Below are positions 1 to 11,445 of a stretch of 64,000 bases of DNA, one piece after another. The translations under genes and the position numbers were made by a program. Below the pieces are notes generated by a model. That model made no database searches and had not been told where the DNA came from. It saw only the letters and a list, made by a program, of their open reading frames with translations. How positions within the stretch are numbered: the first letter of the stretch is position 1; every line of letters starts with the position of its first letter. Source of the DNA: Streptomyces sp. M92 (GTDB taxonomy: Bacteria; Actinomycetota; Actinomycetes; Streptomycetales; Streptomycetaceae); the NCBI RefSeq assembly GCF_028473745.1, contig NZ_CP101137.1, positions 3,224,001 through 3,288,000 of the forward strand, in the 5' to 3' direction.

Positions 1-234
<234 letters not shown>

Positions 235-276
235 GACGAGCACTGACGACCGACCCTTTCGACGAAAGGCACTGAT

Positions 277-837
277 GTGAACTCCGCCCTGGTTTTCCTG
301 GCGGCTGAGGGTGAGAAGGAGAATCCCCTCATTCCGCCGTGGCCGGAAGTTGTCATCGGCCTCATCGCTTTCGTCATCGTCTTCGGCTTCCTCGCCAAGA
401 AGCTGCTCCCGAACATCAACAAGGTTCTGGAAGAGCGTCGCGAGGCCATCGAGGGCGGTATCGAGAAGGCCGAGGCCGCGCAGACCGAGGCCCAGAGCGT
501 CCTTGAGCAGTACAAGGCACAGCTCGCCGAGGCCCGGCACGAGGCCGCGCGCCTGCGTCAGGAGGCGCAGGAGCAGGGCGCCACGCTCATCGCCGAGATG
601 CGCGCGGAAGGCCAGCGGCAGCGTGAGGAGATCATCGCCGCCGGTCACGCCCAGATCCAGGCCGACCGCAAGGCCGCCGCGTCCGCGCTTCGGCAGGACG
701 TCGGCACGCTGGCCACCGAGCTGGCCGGCAAGCTCGTCGGCGAGTCCCTCGAGGACCACGCCCGCCAGAGCCGCGTGATCGACCGCTTCCTGGACGAGCT
801 GGACGACAAGGCGACGAAGGCAGAGGCGACCCGATGA
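277..837 (+). CDS. atpF: ATP synthase F0 subunit b
   Basis: This 186-residue peripheral stalk subunit joins F0 to the F1 head. An N-terminal membrane helix (about residues 23-45, IGLIAFVIVFGFLAKKLL) is followed by a long charged, Ala/Glu/Arg-rich coiled coil to the end. The start is GTG at 277, preceded by GAAAGG. An ATG two bases upstream is out of frame and runs at once into TGA. The stop overlaps the start of atpH (ATGA), indicating translational coupling of the two stalk subunits. Confidence 0.96.
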   Translation: MNSALVFLAAEGEKENPLIPPWPEVVIGLIAFVIVFGFLAKKLLPNINKVLEERREAIEGGIEKAEAAQTEAQSVLEQYKAQLAEARHEAARLRQEAQEQGATLIAEMRAEGQRQREEIIAAGHAQIQADRKAAASALRQDVGTLATELAGKLVGESLEDHARQSRVIDRFLDELDDKATKAEATR

Positions 838-1649
838 ACGGAGCGAGCCGCGAGGCCCTGGCTGCCGCACGCGAGCGTCTCGACGCGCTGACGGACTCCA
901 CGTCCGTGGACGCCGGCTCGCTCGCCGACGAGCTGGCCGCCGTCACCGCGCTGCTCCACCGCGAGGTGTCGCTGCGTCGGGTCCTGACCGACCCGGCGCA
1001 GGCCGGCGAGGCCAAGGCCGAACTCGCCCAGCGCCTCCTCGGCACCCAGGTCAGCGGCGCGACCGCCGACCTGGTGGCCGGCATGGTGCGCTCCCGCTGG
1101 TCGCAGTCGCGCGACCTGGTGGACGCCCTGGAGGAGCTGGCGAACACCGCCGACCTCACCGCCGCCCAGAAGCGGGGCCGGCTCGACAACGTCGAGGACG
1201 AGCTGTTCCGGTTCGGCCGGATCGTCGCCTCGAACACCGAGCTGCGCGCCGCGCTGACCAACCGCTCGGCCACCACCGCGGCCAAGGGCGAGCTGCTGCG
1301 CGGCCTGCTCGGCGGCCGGGCGGAGCGGAGCACCGAGCGACTGGTGACGCGCCTTGTCACCGCGCCGCGGGGACGTAGCCTGGAGTCGGGACTCGAGTCC
1401 CTGTCCAAGCTCGCCGCCGACCGGCGGGACCGGATGGTCGCCGTGGTCACCTCGGCGGTGCCGCTGAGCGACACGCAGAAGCAGCGCCTCGGCGCGGCCC
1501 TCGCGAAGGTCTACGGCCGCCCGATGCACCTCAACCTCGACGTGGACCCCGAGGTCCTCGGCGGGATCCGGGTGCAGGTCGGTGACGAGGTCATCAACGG
1601 CTCCATCGCGGACCGCCTGGAGGACGCCGGCCGCCGGATGGCGAGCTGA
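834..1649 (+). CDS. atpH: ATP synthase F1 subunit delta
   Basis: This 271-residue delta subunit links the peripheral stalk to the top of the alpha3beta3 hexamer. It is longer than the roughly 180-residue E. coli protein, as is usual in actinobacteria, with an N-terminal helical extension before the OSCP-like core. The C-terminal part (RPMHLNLDVDPEVLGGIRVQVGDEVINGS) is the conserved delta signature. The gene overlaps atpF by 4 bp. A 169-bp structured gap follows before atpA, the longest gap in this operon. Confidence 0.95.
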   Translation: MNGASREALAAARERLDALTDSTSVDAGSLADELAAVTALLHREVSLRRVLTDPAQAGEAKAELAQRLLGTQVSGATADLVAGMVRSRWSQSRDLVDALEELANTADLTAAQKRGRLDNVEDELFRFGRIVASNTELRAALTNRSATTAAKGELLRGLLGGRAERSTERLVTRLVTAPRGRSLESGLESLSKLAADRRDRMVAVVTSAVPLSDTQKQRLGAALAKVYGRPMHLNLDVDPEVLGGIRVQVGDEVINGSIADRLEDAGRRMAS

Positions 1650-1706
1650 CGCTCCCGCGCGACAACAGCACAACAAGCAGTAGAGCAGTAGCAGTACGTA
1701 CTTACG

Positions 1707-1788
1707 ACGGCCCTGGTTGGGCCGTGCAGAGGATTCACCTCTCATTGGGGGGAGTCCCGACTCGTGGAATACCCCCCAAGTGAAACTT
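1707..1788 (+). promoter_or_regulatory. Run of RNA hairpins upstream of atpA
   Basis: Three perfect inverted repeats follow one another in the atpH-atpA gap. They are ACGGCCC/GGGCCGT (1707-1713 with 1719-1725), AGAGG/CCTCT (1728-1732 with 1738-1742) and TTGGGGGG/CCCCCCAA (1745-1752 with 1772-1779). A short AAGT/ACTT stem follows at 1778-1788. The atpA ribosome site AAGGAGAG lies just after, near 1799-1805. No U-tract follows, so this looks more like an mRNA stability, processing or translation-control element than a terminator. The role is inferred. Confidence 0.6.
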
Positions 1789-1818
1789 CGGGCCCAACAA
1801 GGAGAGCAGGGAACTCAG

Positions 1819-3408
1819 ATGGCGGAGCTCACGATCCGGCCGGAGGAGATCCGGGACGCACTGGAGAACTTCGTCCAGTCGTACAAGCCGGACGCGGCCT
1901 CGCGCGAGGAGGTCGGTACGGTCACCCTTGCCGGCGACGGCATCGCGAAGGTCGAGGGCCTGCCCTCGGCCATGGCCAACGAACTGCTGAAGTTCGAGGA
2001 CGGCACCCTCGGCCTCGCCCTCAACCTCGAGGAGCGCGAGATCGGTTGCGTCGTCCTCGGAGAGTTCAGCGGCATCGAGGAGGGCCAGCCGGTCACCCGC
2101 ACCGGCGAGGTCCTGTCGGTCGCCGTGGGCGAGGGCTACCTCGGCCGCGTGGTCGACCCCCTCGGCAACCCGATCGACGGCCTCGGCGAGATCGAGACCG
2201 AGGGCCGCCGCGCCCTCGAACTGCAGGCCCCCACGGTCATGCAGCGCAAGTCGGTGCACGAGCCGATGGAGACGGGCTACAAGGCCGTCGACGCCATGAC
2301 CCCGATCGGCCGCGGCCAGCGCCAGCTGGTCATCGGCGACCGCCAGACCGGCAAGACCGCCCTGGCCGTCGACACGATCATCAACCAGCGCGACAACTGG
2401 CGCACCGGCGACCCGAACAAGCAGGTCCGCTGCATCTACGTCGCCGTCGGCCAGAAGGGCTCCACGATCGCGTCGGTCCGCCGCGCGCTGGAGGAGAACG
2501 GCGCGCTGGAGTACACGACCATCGTGGCCGCCCCGGCGTCCGACCCGGCCGGCTTCAAGTACCTGGCGCCGTACACCGGCTCGGCCATCGGCCAGCAGTG
2601 GATGTACGAGGGCAAGCACGTCCTGATCATCTTCGACGACCTGTCGAAGCAGGCCGACGCCTACCGCGCCGTGTCGCTGCTGCTGCGCCGCCCGCCGGGC
2701 CGCGAGGCCTACCCGGGTGACGTCTTCTACCTGCACTCCCGTCTGCTGGAGCGCTGCGCGAAGCTCTCCGACGAGATGGGCGCCGGTTCGATGACGGGTC
2801 TGCCGATCGTCGAGACCAAGGCCAACGACGTCTCGGCGTTCATCCCGACCAACGTCATCTCCATCACCGACGGCCAGTGCTTCCTGGAGTCCGACCTGTT
2901 CAACGCCGGTCAGCGTCCGGCCCTGAACGTCGGTATCTCGGTCTCCCGCGTCGGTGGCTCCGCCCAGCACAAGGCCATGAAGCAGGTCTCCGGCCGGCTC
3001 CGCGTGGACCTCGCCCAGTTCCGTGAGCTGGAGGCGTTCGCCGCCTTCGGTTCCGACCTGGACGCCGCGTCGAAGTCGCAGCTGGAGCGCGGTCAGCGCA
3101 TGGTCGAGCTGCTGAAGCAGGACCAGTACCAGCCGATGGCCACCGAGGACCAGGTCGTCTCCGTCTGGGCCGGTACCACCGGCAAGATGGACGAGGTGCC
3201 GGTCGCCGACATCCGCCGCTTCGAGAAGGAGCTGCTGGAGTACCTGCACCGCCAGGAGCAGGGCCTCATGACCTCCATCCGCGAGGGCGGCAAGATGTCC
3301 GACGACACCCTGCAGGCCGTCGCCGAGGCGATCGCGTCGTTCAAGAAGCAGTTCGAGACCTCGGACGGCAAGCTGCTCGGCGAGGACGCCCCGTCCGCCG
3401 CCAAGTGA
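1819..3408 (+). CDS. atpA: ATP synthase F1 subunit alpha
   Basis: This 529-residue alpha subunit forms the non-catalytic nucleotide-binding part of the F1 hexamer. It shows the P-loop GDRQTGKT (residues 173-180) and the family signature [17 protein letters not shown]. The start at ATG 1819 ([10 protein letters not shown]) is chosen because AAGGAGAG sits just upstream and it gives the usual family length. In-frame upstream codons fall in the hairpin region and would add a non-conserved extension. atpG follows after 21 bp. Confidence 0.97.
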   Translation: MAELTIRPEEIRDALENFVQSYKPDAASREEVGTVTLAGDGIAKVEGLPSAMANELLKFEDGTLGLALNLEEREIGCVVLGEFSGIEEGQPVTRTGEVLSVAVGEGYLGRVVDPLGNPIDGLGEIETEGRRALELQAPTVMQRKSVHEPMETGYKAVDAMTPIGRGQRQLVIGDRQTGKTALAVDTIINQRDNWRTGDPNKQVRCIYVAVGQKGSTIASVRRALEENGALEYTTIVAAPASDPAGFKYLAPYTGSAIGQQWMYEGKHVLIIFDDLSKQADAYRAVSLLLRRPPGREAYPGDVFYLHSRLLERCAKLSDEMGAGSMTGLPIVETKANDVSAFIPTNVISITDGQCFLESDLFNAGQRPALNVGISVSRVGGSAQHKAMKQVSGRLRVDLAQFRELEAFAAFGSDLDAASKSQLERGQRMVELLKQDQYQPMATEDQVVSVWAGTTGKMDEVPVADIRRFEKELLEYLHRQEQGLMTSIREGGKMSDDTLQAVAEAIASFKKQFETSDGKLLGEDAPSAAK

Positions 3409-3429
3409 CGTAAGGAAGGGACCTGACTC

Positions 3430-5780
<2,351 letters not shown>

Positions 5781-5783
<3 letters not shown>

Positions 5784-5849
5784 GCCCCGTGCTCATCGTG
5801 GGCCCCAGGGCTCACACCGGAGGGGGCGGGCACGTCCCGCCCCCTCCGG
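5781..5849 (+). terminator. Intra-operon hairpins between atpD and atpC
   Basis: TGAGCCC (5781-5787, including the atpD stop) pairs with GGGCTCA (5808-5814). Then a perfect 14-bp stem, 5817-5830 with 5836-5849, closes a 5-base loop. There is no U-tract. It may work as a partial terminator or a 3'-end protecting structure that lowers atpC relative to atpD. The structure is seen directly; the role is inferred. Confidence 0.6.
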
Positions 5850-5913
5850 CACGCCCCTTAGACTTGTAACCAACACCCGGCTGACCGGCCGGGTGGTGAC
5901 CCGAGGAGCCACC

Positions 5914-6288
5914 TTGGCTGCTGATCTGCACGTCGCGCTGGTCGCGGCCGACCGAGAGGTCTGGTCCGGCGAGGCCTCCCTGGTCGTCGCGCGCACCACG
6001 TCCGGCGACATCGGCGTCATGCCCGGTCACCAGCCGCTGCTCGGTGTGCTGGAGTCGGGCCCGGTGACCATCCGTACGAGTGACGGCGGGACGGTCGTCG
6101 CCGCGGTGCACGGCGGTTTCATCTCGTTCGCCGACAACAAGCTCTCCCTGCTGGCCGAGATCGCCGAGCTGTCGGACGAGATCGACGTCCAGCGGGCGGA
6201 GCGGGAGCTCGAGCGCGCGAAGGCGGAGGGTGACGCCCACGCCGAGCGCCGCGCGGACGTCCGTCTGCGCGCGGCGGCGGGACGCTGA
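5914..6288 (+). CDS. atpC: ATP synthase F1 subunit epsilon
   Basis: This 124-residue epsilon subunit binds the gamma shaft and regulates F1. An N-terminal beta-sandwich (ELHVALVAADREV-like start, GDIGVMPGHQPLLG, VHGGFISF) is followed by a helical hairpin rich in Arg, Glu and Ala. I chose the TTG start at 5914 because GAGGAG lies 5-6 bases before it and the family begins at this point. In-frame GTG codons at 5893 and 5896 lack a ribosome site. A rare TTG start fits reduced expression of this single-copy subunit. Confidence 0.93.
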   Translation: MAADLHVALVAADREVWSGEASLVVARTTSGDIGVMPGHQPLLGVLESGPVTIRTSDGGTVVAAVHGGFISFADNKLSLLAEIAELSDEIDVQRAERELERAKAEGDAHAERRADVRLRAAAGR

Positions 6289-6326
6289 TCCACAGCACTG
6301 TGCGATAACGTCGTGCCATGACGTCA

Positions 6327-6393
6327 CTCAGCCGCGGCTGGGACCGGAGCGATCCGGACCCGGCCGCGGCTGAGGCAGATCCGGGTGTTTTTT
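6327..6393 (+). terminator. Terminator at the end of the atp operon
   Basis: A perfect 12-bp stem (6327-6338 with 6363-6374, CTCAGCCGCGGC and its complement) encloses a smaller CCGGA/TCCGG hairpin. TTTTTT follows at 6388-6393, 13 bases past the stem. It lies between atpC and the DUF2550 gene. Confidence 0.75.
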
Positions 6394-6430
6394 CCGTTCC
6401 GTTACCTAGGAGACGAGGAGGTCGGTGTCG

Positions 6431-6877
6431 ATGGCCCTCGCTCTGACTGTGTGCGGAATCGTTGTGGCCCTGGTGGTGATCGGGCTCTTCGTCTTCGGTC
6501 TGCGCCGCCGGCTGATCCAGCGCTCGGGCGGCACCTTCGACTGCTCCCTGCGCTGGGACGCCCCCAAGGAGGGCGACACCGGCGGCAAGGGCTGGGCCTA
6601 CGGAGTGGCCCGCTACAACGGCGACCGGGTGGAGTGGTACCGCGTCTTCTCGTACTCGCCCCGCCCGCGCCGGGTACTGGAGCGCTCGGCCATCGAAGTG
6701 GCCGGCCGCCGGCGGCCGGAGGGGGAGGAGGAGCTGGCGTTGCTCTCGGACGCCGTGGTGCTCGCCTGTCTCCATCGCGGCACCCGGCTCGAACTGGCGA
6801 TGAGCGAAGACGCGCTGACCGGATTCCTCGCGTGGCTGGAGGCAGCCCCGCCCGGTCAGCGCGTCAACGTCGCTTAG
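6431..6877 (+). CDS. DUF2550 membrane protein
   Basis: This 148-residue protein has one N-terminal membrane helix (ALTVCGIVVALVVIGLFVFGL), then basic residues and a soluble domain with WAYGVARYNGDRVEWYRVFS. This is the DUF2550 family found next to atpC in many actinobacteria; its function is unknown. ATG 6431 sits 9 bases after GAGGAGG, while an in-frame GTG at 6425 is too close to it, so ATG is preferred. The atp terminator just upstream suggests separate or read-through transcription. Its product ends 16 bp from the convergent chitinase gene. Confidence 0.85.
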   Translation: MALALTVCGIVVALVVIGLFVFGLRRRLIQRSGGTFDCSLRWDAPKEGDTGGKGWAYGVARYNGDRVEWYRVFSYSPRPRRVLERSAIEVAGRRRPEGEEELALLSDAVVLACLHRGTRLELAMSEDALTGFLAWLEAAPPGQRVNVA

Positions 6878-6893
6878 GTGACTCTTTCAGGTA

Positions 6894-8720
6894 CTACTTC
6901 AGACCGCTGTCGATGGCGCTCACCAGCTCGCCGTCGGCGGTGTCACCGCTGAACTCCCAGAAGAAGGCACCGCCCAGGCCCTGCTGCTCGGCCCAGTCCA
7001 TCTTGGACTTGACGGTGGCCGGGGTGTCGTAGGACCACCAGTCGGTGCCGCAGTGCGCGTACGCGGTGCCCGCGACGGTGCCGGTGGCCGGGCAGCTGTT
7101 CTTGAGGACCTTGTAGTCCTCGATGCCCGATTCGTAGGTGCCGGCCGCCGGGCCGGTCGCCGTGCCGCCGGGCGCGGACTGGGTGACGCCGGTCCAGCCG
7201 CGGCCGTAGAAGCCGATGCCGAGGAGCAGCTTGTCGGCCGGCACGCCGACCGACTTGAACTTCGCGATCGCCTCGGCGGAGTTGAAGCCCTGCTGCGGGA
7301 TGCCGTCGTACGAGGTCAGCGGCGAGTGCGGAGCGGTCGGGCCGTTCTTCGCCCAGGCGCCGAAGAAGTCGTACGTCATCACGTTGTACCAGTCGATGTA
7401 CTGCGCGGCGGCGCCGTAGTCGGCGGCCTCGATCTTGCCGCCGTCGGTGGCGTCGGCGGTGGTGGCCGCGGTGACCAGGTCGTTGCCGAACTCGGCCCGC
7501 ATGGCCTTCATCATGGTGCTGAAGGCGTTCGGGGCGCTGGTCTCGTCACAGCTGAGACCGCAGGCGTTCGGGTACTCCCAGTCCAGGTCGATGCCGTCGA
7601 AGACGTCGGCCCAGCGCGGGTCCTCGACCAGGTCGTGGCAGGACTTCGCGAAGGCGGCCGGGTTCTTCACGGCGTCGGGGAAGCCGCCGGACCAGGTCCA
7701 GCCGCCGAAGGACCACAGCACCTTGATGTGCGGGTACATCTCCTTCAGCTTGCGCAGCTGGTTGAAGTTGCCGCGCAGCGGCTGGTCCCAGGTGTCGGCG
7801 ACGCCGTCGACGGACTGCTCGGCCGTGTAGGCCTTGTCGTAGTCGGCGTAGGCGTCACCGATGGTGCACTTGCCGCCCTGGACGTTGCCGAAGGCGTAGT
7901 TGATGTGCGTGATCTTCTCGGCGGAGCCGGAGGTGACCAGGTTCTTGATGTGGTAGTTGCGTCCGTAGACGCCCCAGTTGGTGAAGTAGCCGAGCTTGAC
8001 CTCTTCGCCCGGCTGCGGGTCGGGACCGCCGCCGTCACCGGTGGTGGTGACCTTCACCGCGCCGCTCACCGGACCCGTCTGGTCGGCGGTGTCGCGGGCC
8101 TGGACGCTGTACGAGTAGTCGGTGCCCTTGCTGAGGCCGGTGTCCGTGTACGAGGTGCCCGTCACGGTGGCGACCTTGGCGCCGTCGCGCAGGACGTCGT
8201 AGTTCTTGACGCCCTTGTCGTCGGTCGCCGCCGACCAGGACAGCTTCACCGAGGTGTCGGTGATGTCCGAGGCGGTGGGGGTGCCGGGCGCGGAGGGGGC
8301 CTCGTCGCCGGGTACGGAGGTCCCGTCGCAGCTGCCGCCGTTGAGCTTGCAGTTGGCGGGGGAGCCGGGACCGCTGCCGTTGAAGCCGAAGGAGACGGTC
8401 GCCCCGGGGGCGAGGGTGCCGTTCCAGCCGACGTTCTTGGCGGTCCAGTGGTCACCGGAGTTGGTGACGGTGGCGTCCCAGGCGGAGGTGACCTTGGTGC
8501 CGGAGGGGAAGTCCCATTCGACGGTCCAGGAGTTGATGGTGGTGGTGCCGGTGTTCTTCACCGTCCACTTGCCGCCGAAGCCGGTGCCCCAGTCCGAGGT
8601 CTTGGCGAAGGTGGCCGTCGCGCTCGTGGCCGCCTGCGCCGGACTCGCGAGCCCGACCAGCCCGGCGAGGGGAAGCGCCAGGGTCGCTGCGAGTGCCGCG
8701 GCTTTGTGTCTGAAGCGCAT
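6894..8720 (-). CDS. chiC: Secreted family 18 chitinase with CBM2 and FnIII domains
   Basis: This 608-residue endo-chitinase is exported to degrade chitin. A signal peptide (residues 1-30, ending ASPAQA) precedes a family 2 carbohydrate-binding module (about 31-135), a fibronectin type III domain (about 150-238) and a GH18 catalytic barrel. The barrel has the DxxDxDxE motif DGIDLDWE with catalytic Glu382. Start ATG 8720 follows GGAGGCGC. An upstream in-frame ATG would put extra residues before the signal peptide. Paired 12-bp direct repeats lie upstream and a two-component system is adjacent; the same arrangement controls chiC in S. coelicolor, hence the symbol. Confidence 0.93.
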   Translation of the reverse strand: MRFRHKAAALAATLALPLAGLVGLASPAQAATSATATFAKTSDWGTGFGGKWTVKNTGTTTINSWTVEWDFPSGTKVTSAWDATVTNSGDHWTAKNVGWNGTLAPGATVSFGFNGSGPGSPANCKLNGGSCDGTSVPGDEAPSAPGTPTASDITDTSVKLSWSAATDDKGVKNYDVLRDGAKVATVTGTSYTDTGLSKGTDYSYSVQARDTADQTGPVSGAVKVTTTGDGGGPDPQPGEEVKLGYFTNWGVYGRNYHIKNLVTSGSAEKITHINYAFGNVQGGKCTIGDAYADYDKAYTAEQSVDGVADTWDQPLRGNFNQLRKLKEMYPHIKVLWSFGGWTWSGGFPDAVKNPAAFAKSCHDLVEDPRWADVFDGIDLDWEYPNACGLSCDETSAPNAFSTMMKAMRAEFGNDLVTAATTADATDGGKIEAADYGAAAQYIDWYNVMTYDFFGAWAKNGPTAPHSPLTSYDGIPQQGFNSAEAIAKFKSVGVPADKLLLGIGFYGRGWTGVTQSAPGGTATGPAAGTYESGIEDYKVLKNSCPATGTVAGTAYAHCGTDWWSYDTPATVKSKMDWAEQQGLGGAFFWEFSGDTADGELVSAIDSGLK

Positions 8721-8784
8721 GTGCGCCTCCTTATGTGGGGATGTTGTTGTGGGCATGACTGAGCCTCATGCCCGCAGTGCCGCG

Positions 8785-8826
8785 AGAATAGAAAGGTCTG
8801 GACCATAGGTCAATAGGTCTGGACCA
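8785..8826 (-). promoter_or_regulatory. chiC promoter with paired 12-bp direct repeats
   Basis: On the minus strand TTGACC (8808-8813) and TATTCT (8785-8790), separated by 17 bp, form a vegetative-type promoter. Two identical 12-mers, TGGTCCAGACCT read on the minus strand, lie at 8794-8805 and 8815-8826, one inside the spacer and one just upstream of the -35. Such repeats are known Streptomyces chitinase operators (chi63 and chiA promoters) and match DasR-type dre sequences. The activator and repressor assignment here is inferred. Confidence 0.85.
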
Positions 8827-8867
8827 ATGTGGCGCGGTGTGGTTGAGACCGCGGTCGAGAGGGGAAA

Positions 8868-9509
8868 CTAGATCCCCAACTCCTGCGCCAGCACCGCCGC
8901 TTGCACCCGGCTGCGCAGCCCCAGCTTCCCCAGCAGGCGGCTGACGTGCGTCTTCACCGTCGCCTCGGCCATCTCCAGCCGCTCGGCGATCGCGGCGTTG
9001 GACAGCCCCTCACCGAGGCAGGACAGCACCTCGCGCTCGCGCCGCGTCAGCTCCGCCAGCGCCGCCGGTTCCGCGGCCGGCTCCCGCACCGGCCTCGCGG
9101 CGAACTCGGCGATCAGCCGCCGGGTGACGGCCGGGGCGACGATCCCCTCGCCGCCCGCCACCGTGCGCACCGCCGCGAGGAGGTCCTTCGCCTCGGTGTT
9201 CTTCAGCAGGAACCCGGCCGCCCCCGCCCGCAGCGCCCCGAACACGTACTCGTCCAGGTCGAAGGTGGTCAGCACCAGCACGTCGGCAAGTCCCTCGTCG
9301 ACCACCCGCCGGGTCGCCGACACCCCGTCCAGCCGCGGCATCTGAACGTCCATCAGCACCAGGTCCGGCCGCAGCTCCCGGGCCAGCTCCACCGCCCGCT
9401 CCCCGTCGGCGGCCTCCCCGATCACCTCGATGTCCGGCGCGCTGCGGAGGATCAGCACCAGTCCGGCGCGTACGGCGGACTGGTCCTCGGCGACGAGGAC
9501 GCGAATCAT
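8868..9509 (-). CDS. chiR: NarL/LuxR-type response regulator next to chitinase
   Basis: This 213-residue cytoplasmic regulator has an N-terminal receiver (acidic pocket AEDQ, phospho-acceptor Asp54 in LVLMDVQMP). The C-terminal LuxR-type helix-turn-helix is LTRREREVLSCLGEGLSNAAIAERL, with VKTHVSRLLGKLGL. It overlaps its sensor kinase gene by 4 bp (ATGA). Lying directly upstream of the chitinase gene on the same strand, it is the likely chitin-response regulator, as for ChiR in S. coelicolor. The 147-bp gap to the chitinase start holds the direct-repeat promoter. Confidence 0.85.
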   Translation of the reverse strand: MIRVLVAEDQSAVRAGLVLILRSAPDIEVIGEAADGERAVELARELRPDLVLMDVQMPRLDGVSATRRVVDEGLADVLVLTTFDLDEYVFGALRAGAAGFLLKNTEAKDLLAAVRTVAGGEGIVAPAVTRRLIAEFAARPVREPAAEPAALAELTRREREVLSCLGEGLSNAAIAERLEMAEATVKTHVSRLLGKLGLRSRVQAAVLAQELGI

Positions 9510-10702
9510 GCGGGGTCTCCTTCGTTCAGGGGCAGTGCGGCGCGTACGGCCCAGATCTTGCCGCCCGTCGACCCGGGGTCCGCGACCGGCCCGGCCTCGA
9601 AGGTGCCGTGCAGCAGCGTGGCCCGCTCCCGCATGCCGACCAGCCCGGCGCCCGAGCCGGGGGCGCGCGGGGCGTCCCGGTCACCGTACGGGCTGGTCAC
9701 CCGGACGTGCAGGGCCCCGTCGCGCCGGGTGAGACCCACGCGCACCGTCCCCGGCGCCGCGTGCTTGAGGGCGTTGGTGAGGGACTCCTGCACGATCCGG
9801 TACGCGGCCAGCTCGACCGGCGCGGGCAGCCCCTCGCCGGGCGCCGTCTCCAGGGTGACGTCCAGACCGTTGGCGCGGGCGCCGTCGATCAGTGCGCCGA
9901 GGCTGTCGAGGGTGGGCGCGGCGGCCGGCTCGGTGCCGGCGCCGTCGTCCCGCAGGATGCCGATCAGCCGCCGCATCTCGGCCAGCCCCTCGACGCTGTT
10001 CTCGCGGATCACGCCGAGCGCCTGCCGGGTGGTCGCCGCATCGTCGAGGGAGAGCGCGGCCGTGGAGTGGATGGCGATCGCGGAGAGGTGGTTGGCGACC
10101 ATGTCGTGCAGCTCGCGGGCCATCCGGGCACGCTCGGCGGTCACCGCCTGCACCCGGTCCATCTCCGCGAGCAGCGCGGTCTGCTCGGCGCGCAGCAGGG
10201 CGGCGTTGGCGGCCTCGCGGTGGTTGCGCACGATCAGCCCGGTGGAGGCGGGCCCGAACGACAGCACCCCGACGACGACACCGATCAGCAGGGCCTCGGG
10301 CACCCGCCACACGGCGAACGGCACGACCGTCGCGGCCACGGTGAGCAGTCCGGTGATCCACGGGATGCGGCGGGCCGAGGCGGGCGTGCCGTACAGCACG
10401 GCGGCGTACATCAGATCGGAGTACATGATCAGGACGACCAGGCTGCCCTGCGTGACCGTGTCCCCGATCAGCGCCGCGGTACCGATCAGCAGCCCCGTGC
10501 GCGGCGCGGCCCGGCGCAGCAGCTCGCAGCCCGCCATGACGGCGAGCGGGACCAGCAGCGGCCAGCGGCCGTCGAACAGCACGATCGGCTCACCGGCGGG
10601 CCGCACGCCCAGGCCGATGCCCCACAGCAGCAGCCCGCCCAGCAGCCCCGCCGACGCGGCGTACACGTCGAAGCGGCGCGGGCGGGGGAGTCGTACGGCC
10701 AT
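9506..10702 (-). CDS. chiS: Sensor histidine kinase partner of ChiR
   Basis: This 398-residue membrane kinase has several N-terminal hydrophobic segments (about residues 15-165). A coiled linker follows, then a HisKA_3 domain with phospho-acceptor His199 in ARELHDMVANHLSAI and a C-terminal HATPase domain (VQESLTNALKHA, GAGLVGMRERA). It has no large extracellular sensor domain. ATG 10702 (MAVRLPRPRR) fits the domain start, although no strong ribosome site is visible and an upstream start is possible. It is the first gene of the chiS-chiR pair. Confidence 0.85.
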   Translation of the reverse strand: MAVRLPRPRRFDVYAASAGLLGGLLLWGIGLGVRPAGEPIVLFDGRWPLLVPLAVMAGCELLRRAAPRTGLLIGTAALIGDTVTQGSLVVLIMYSDLMYAAVLYGTPASARRIPWITGLLTVAATVVPFAVWRVPEALLIGVVVGVLSFGPASTGLIVRNHREAANAALLRAEQTALLAEMDRVQAVTAERARMARELHDMVANHLSAIAIHSTAALSLDDAATTRQALGVIRENSVEGLAEMRRLIGILRDDGAGTEPAAAPTLDSLGALIDGARANGLDVTLETAPGEGLPAPVELAAYRIVQESLTNALKHAAPGTVRVGLTRRDGALHVRVTSPYGDRDAPRAPGSGAGLVGMRERATLLHGTFEAGPVADPGSTGGKIWAVRAALPLNEGDPA

Positions 10703-10854
10703 GCCACCATCCAACACGGCCCGTGCCCCGTCCGCCTGATCCCGCGGAACGGTCCCGCACTGCATCTTTCGATGTACCGGAGGTTCGCCCCCGGCGACGA
10801 CGAACGCGGCGGCTTCCGACGGCAGCCTGGAAGCGTGAAGGAAGGGAGTGCGTC

Positions 10855-11445
10855 GTGGTCGTCGCGTTGATCATCGCCTGCGAGATCGGTTTCTGGGTCC
10901 TGCTGGCCCTCGGGCTGGCCGCCCGCTACCTGCTGAAGTGGCGCCGCACCAGTGTGTTCCTGCTGCTGTGCGAGCCGGTGCTGGAGCTGGTGCTGTTCGC
11001 CGCGACGGCATGGGACCTGAAGAACGGCACCGAGCCGGGCTGGGAGCACGGACTGGCCGCGCTGTACATCGGCTACACGGTCGCGTACGGCCACTACACG
11101 ATCCGCTGGCTCGACGGCCACGCCGCCCACCGCCTGGCCGGCGGCCCGCCGCCGGTCAAGCCCCCGCGCTACGGCCGGGCGCGGGCGGCCCACGAGGGCC
11201 GGCTGTGGCTGCGCACCCTGCTGGGCGCGGCCGTGGCCTGCGCGCTGCTCCAGGGCGCGGTCTGGTACGTCGGCGACGAGGGCGACGTCTCGTCCCTGCG
11301 CGCCTTCCAGTGGGCGGCGGTCCGGGTCCTCGCCATCCACGGCCTGGTGGCCCTCGGGTACCTGATCTGGCCGAAGAAGGACCCGGCCGGGACGGCCCCG
11401 GACGCGTCGGAGACGGTGAAGGAAAGGGAGGGCGCGCGCCGATGA
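10855..11445 (+). CDS. Multi-pass membrane protein, unknown function
   Basis: This 196-residue protein begins with a membrane helix right after the GTG start (VVALIIACEIGFWVLLALGLAARYLL). About three more hydrophobic segments follow (VFLLLCEPVLELVLFAATAW, LAALYIGYTVAYG, LLGAAVACALL). The C-terminus is charged. GTG 10855 is chosen because AAGGAAGGGA lies 7 bases upstream and residues before it are Arg/Pro-rich and non-coding in character. It overlaps the next small membrane gene by 4 bp, so the two products may act together. I do not recognise a function. Confidence 0.75.
   Translation: MVVALIIACEIGFWVLLALGLAARYLLKWRRTSVFLLLCEPVLELVLFAATAWDLKNGTEPGWEHGLAALYIGYTVAYGHYTIRWLDGHAAHRLAGGPPPVKPPRYGRARAAHEGRLWLRTLLGAAVACALLQGAVWYVGDEGDVSSLRAFQWAAVRVLAIHGLVALGYLIWPKKDPAGTAPDASETVKEREGARR

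Noticed and set aside
1717..1818. Extended atpA N-terminus beginning upstream at 1717
   Set aside because: The extension runs through the hairpins, is not family-like, and the good ribosome site is just before ATG 1819.
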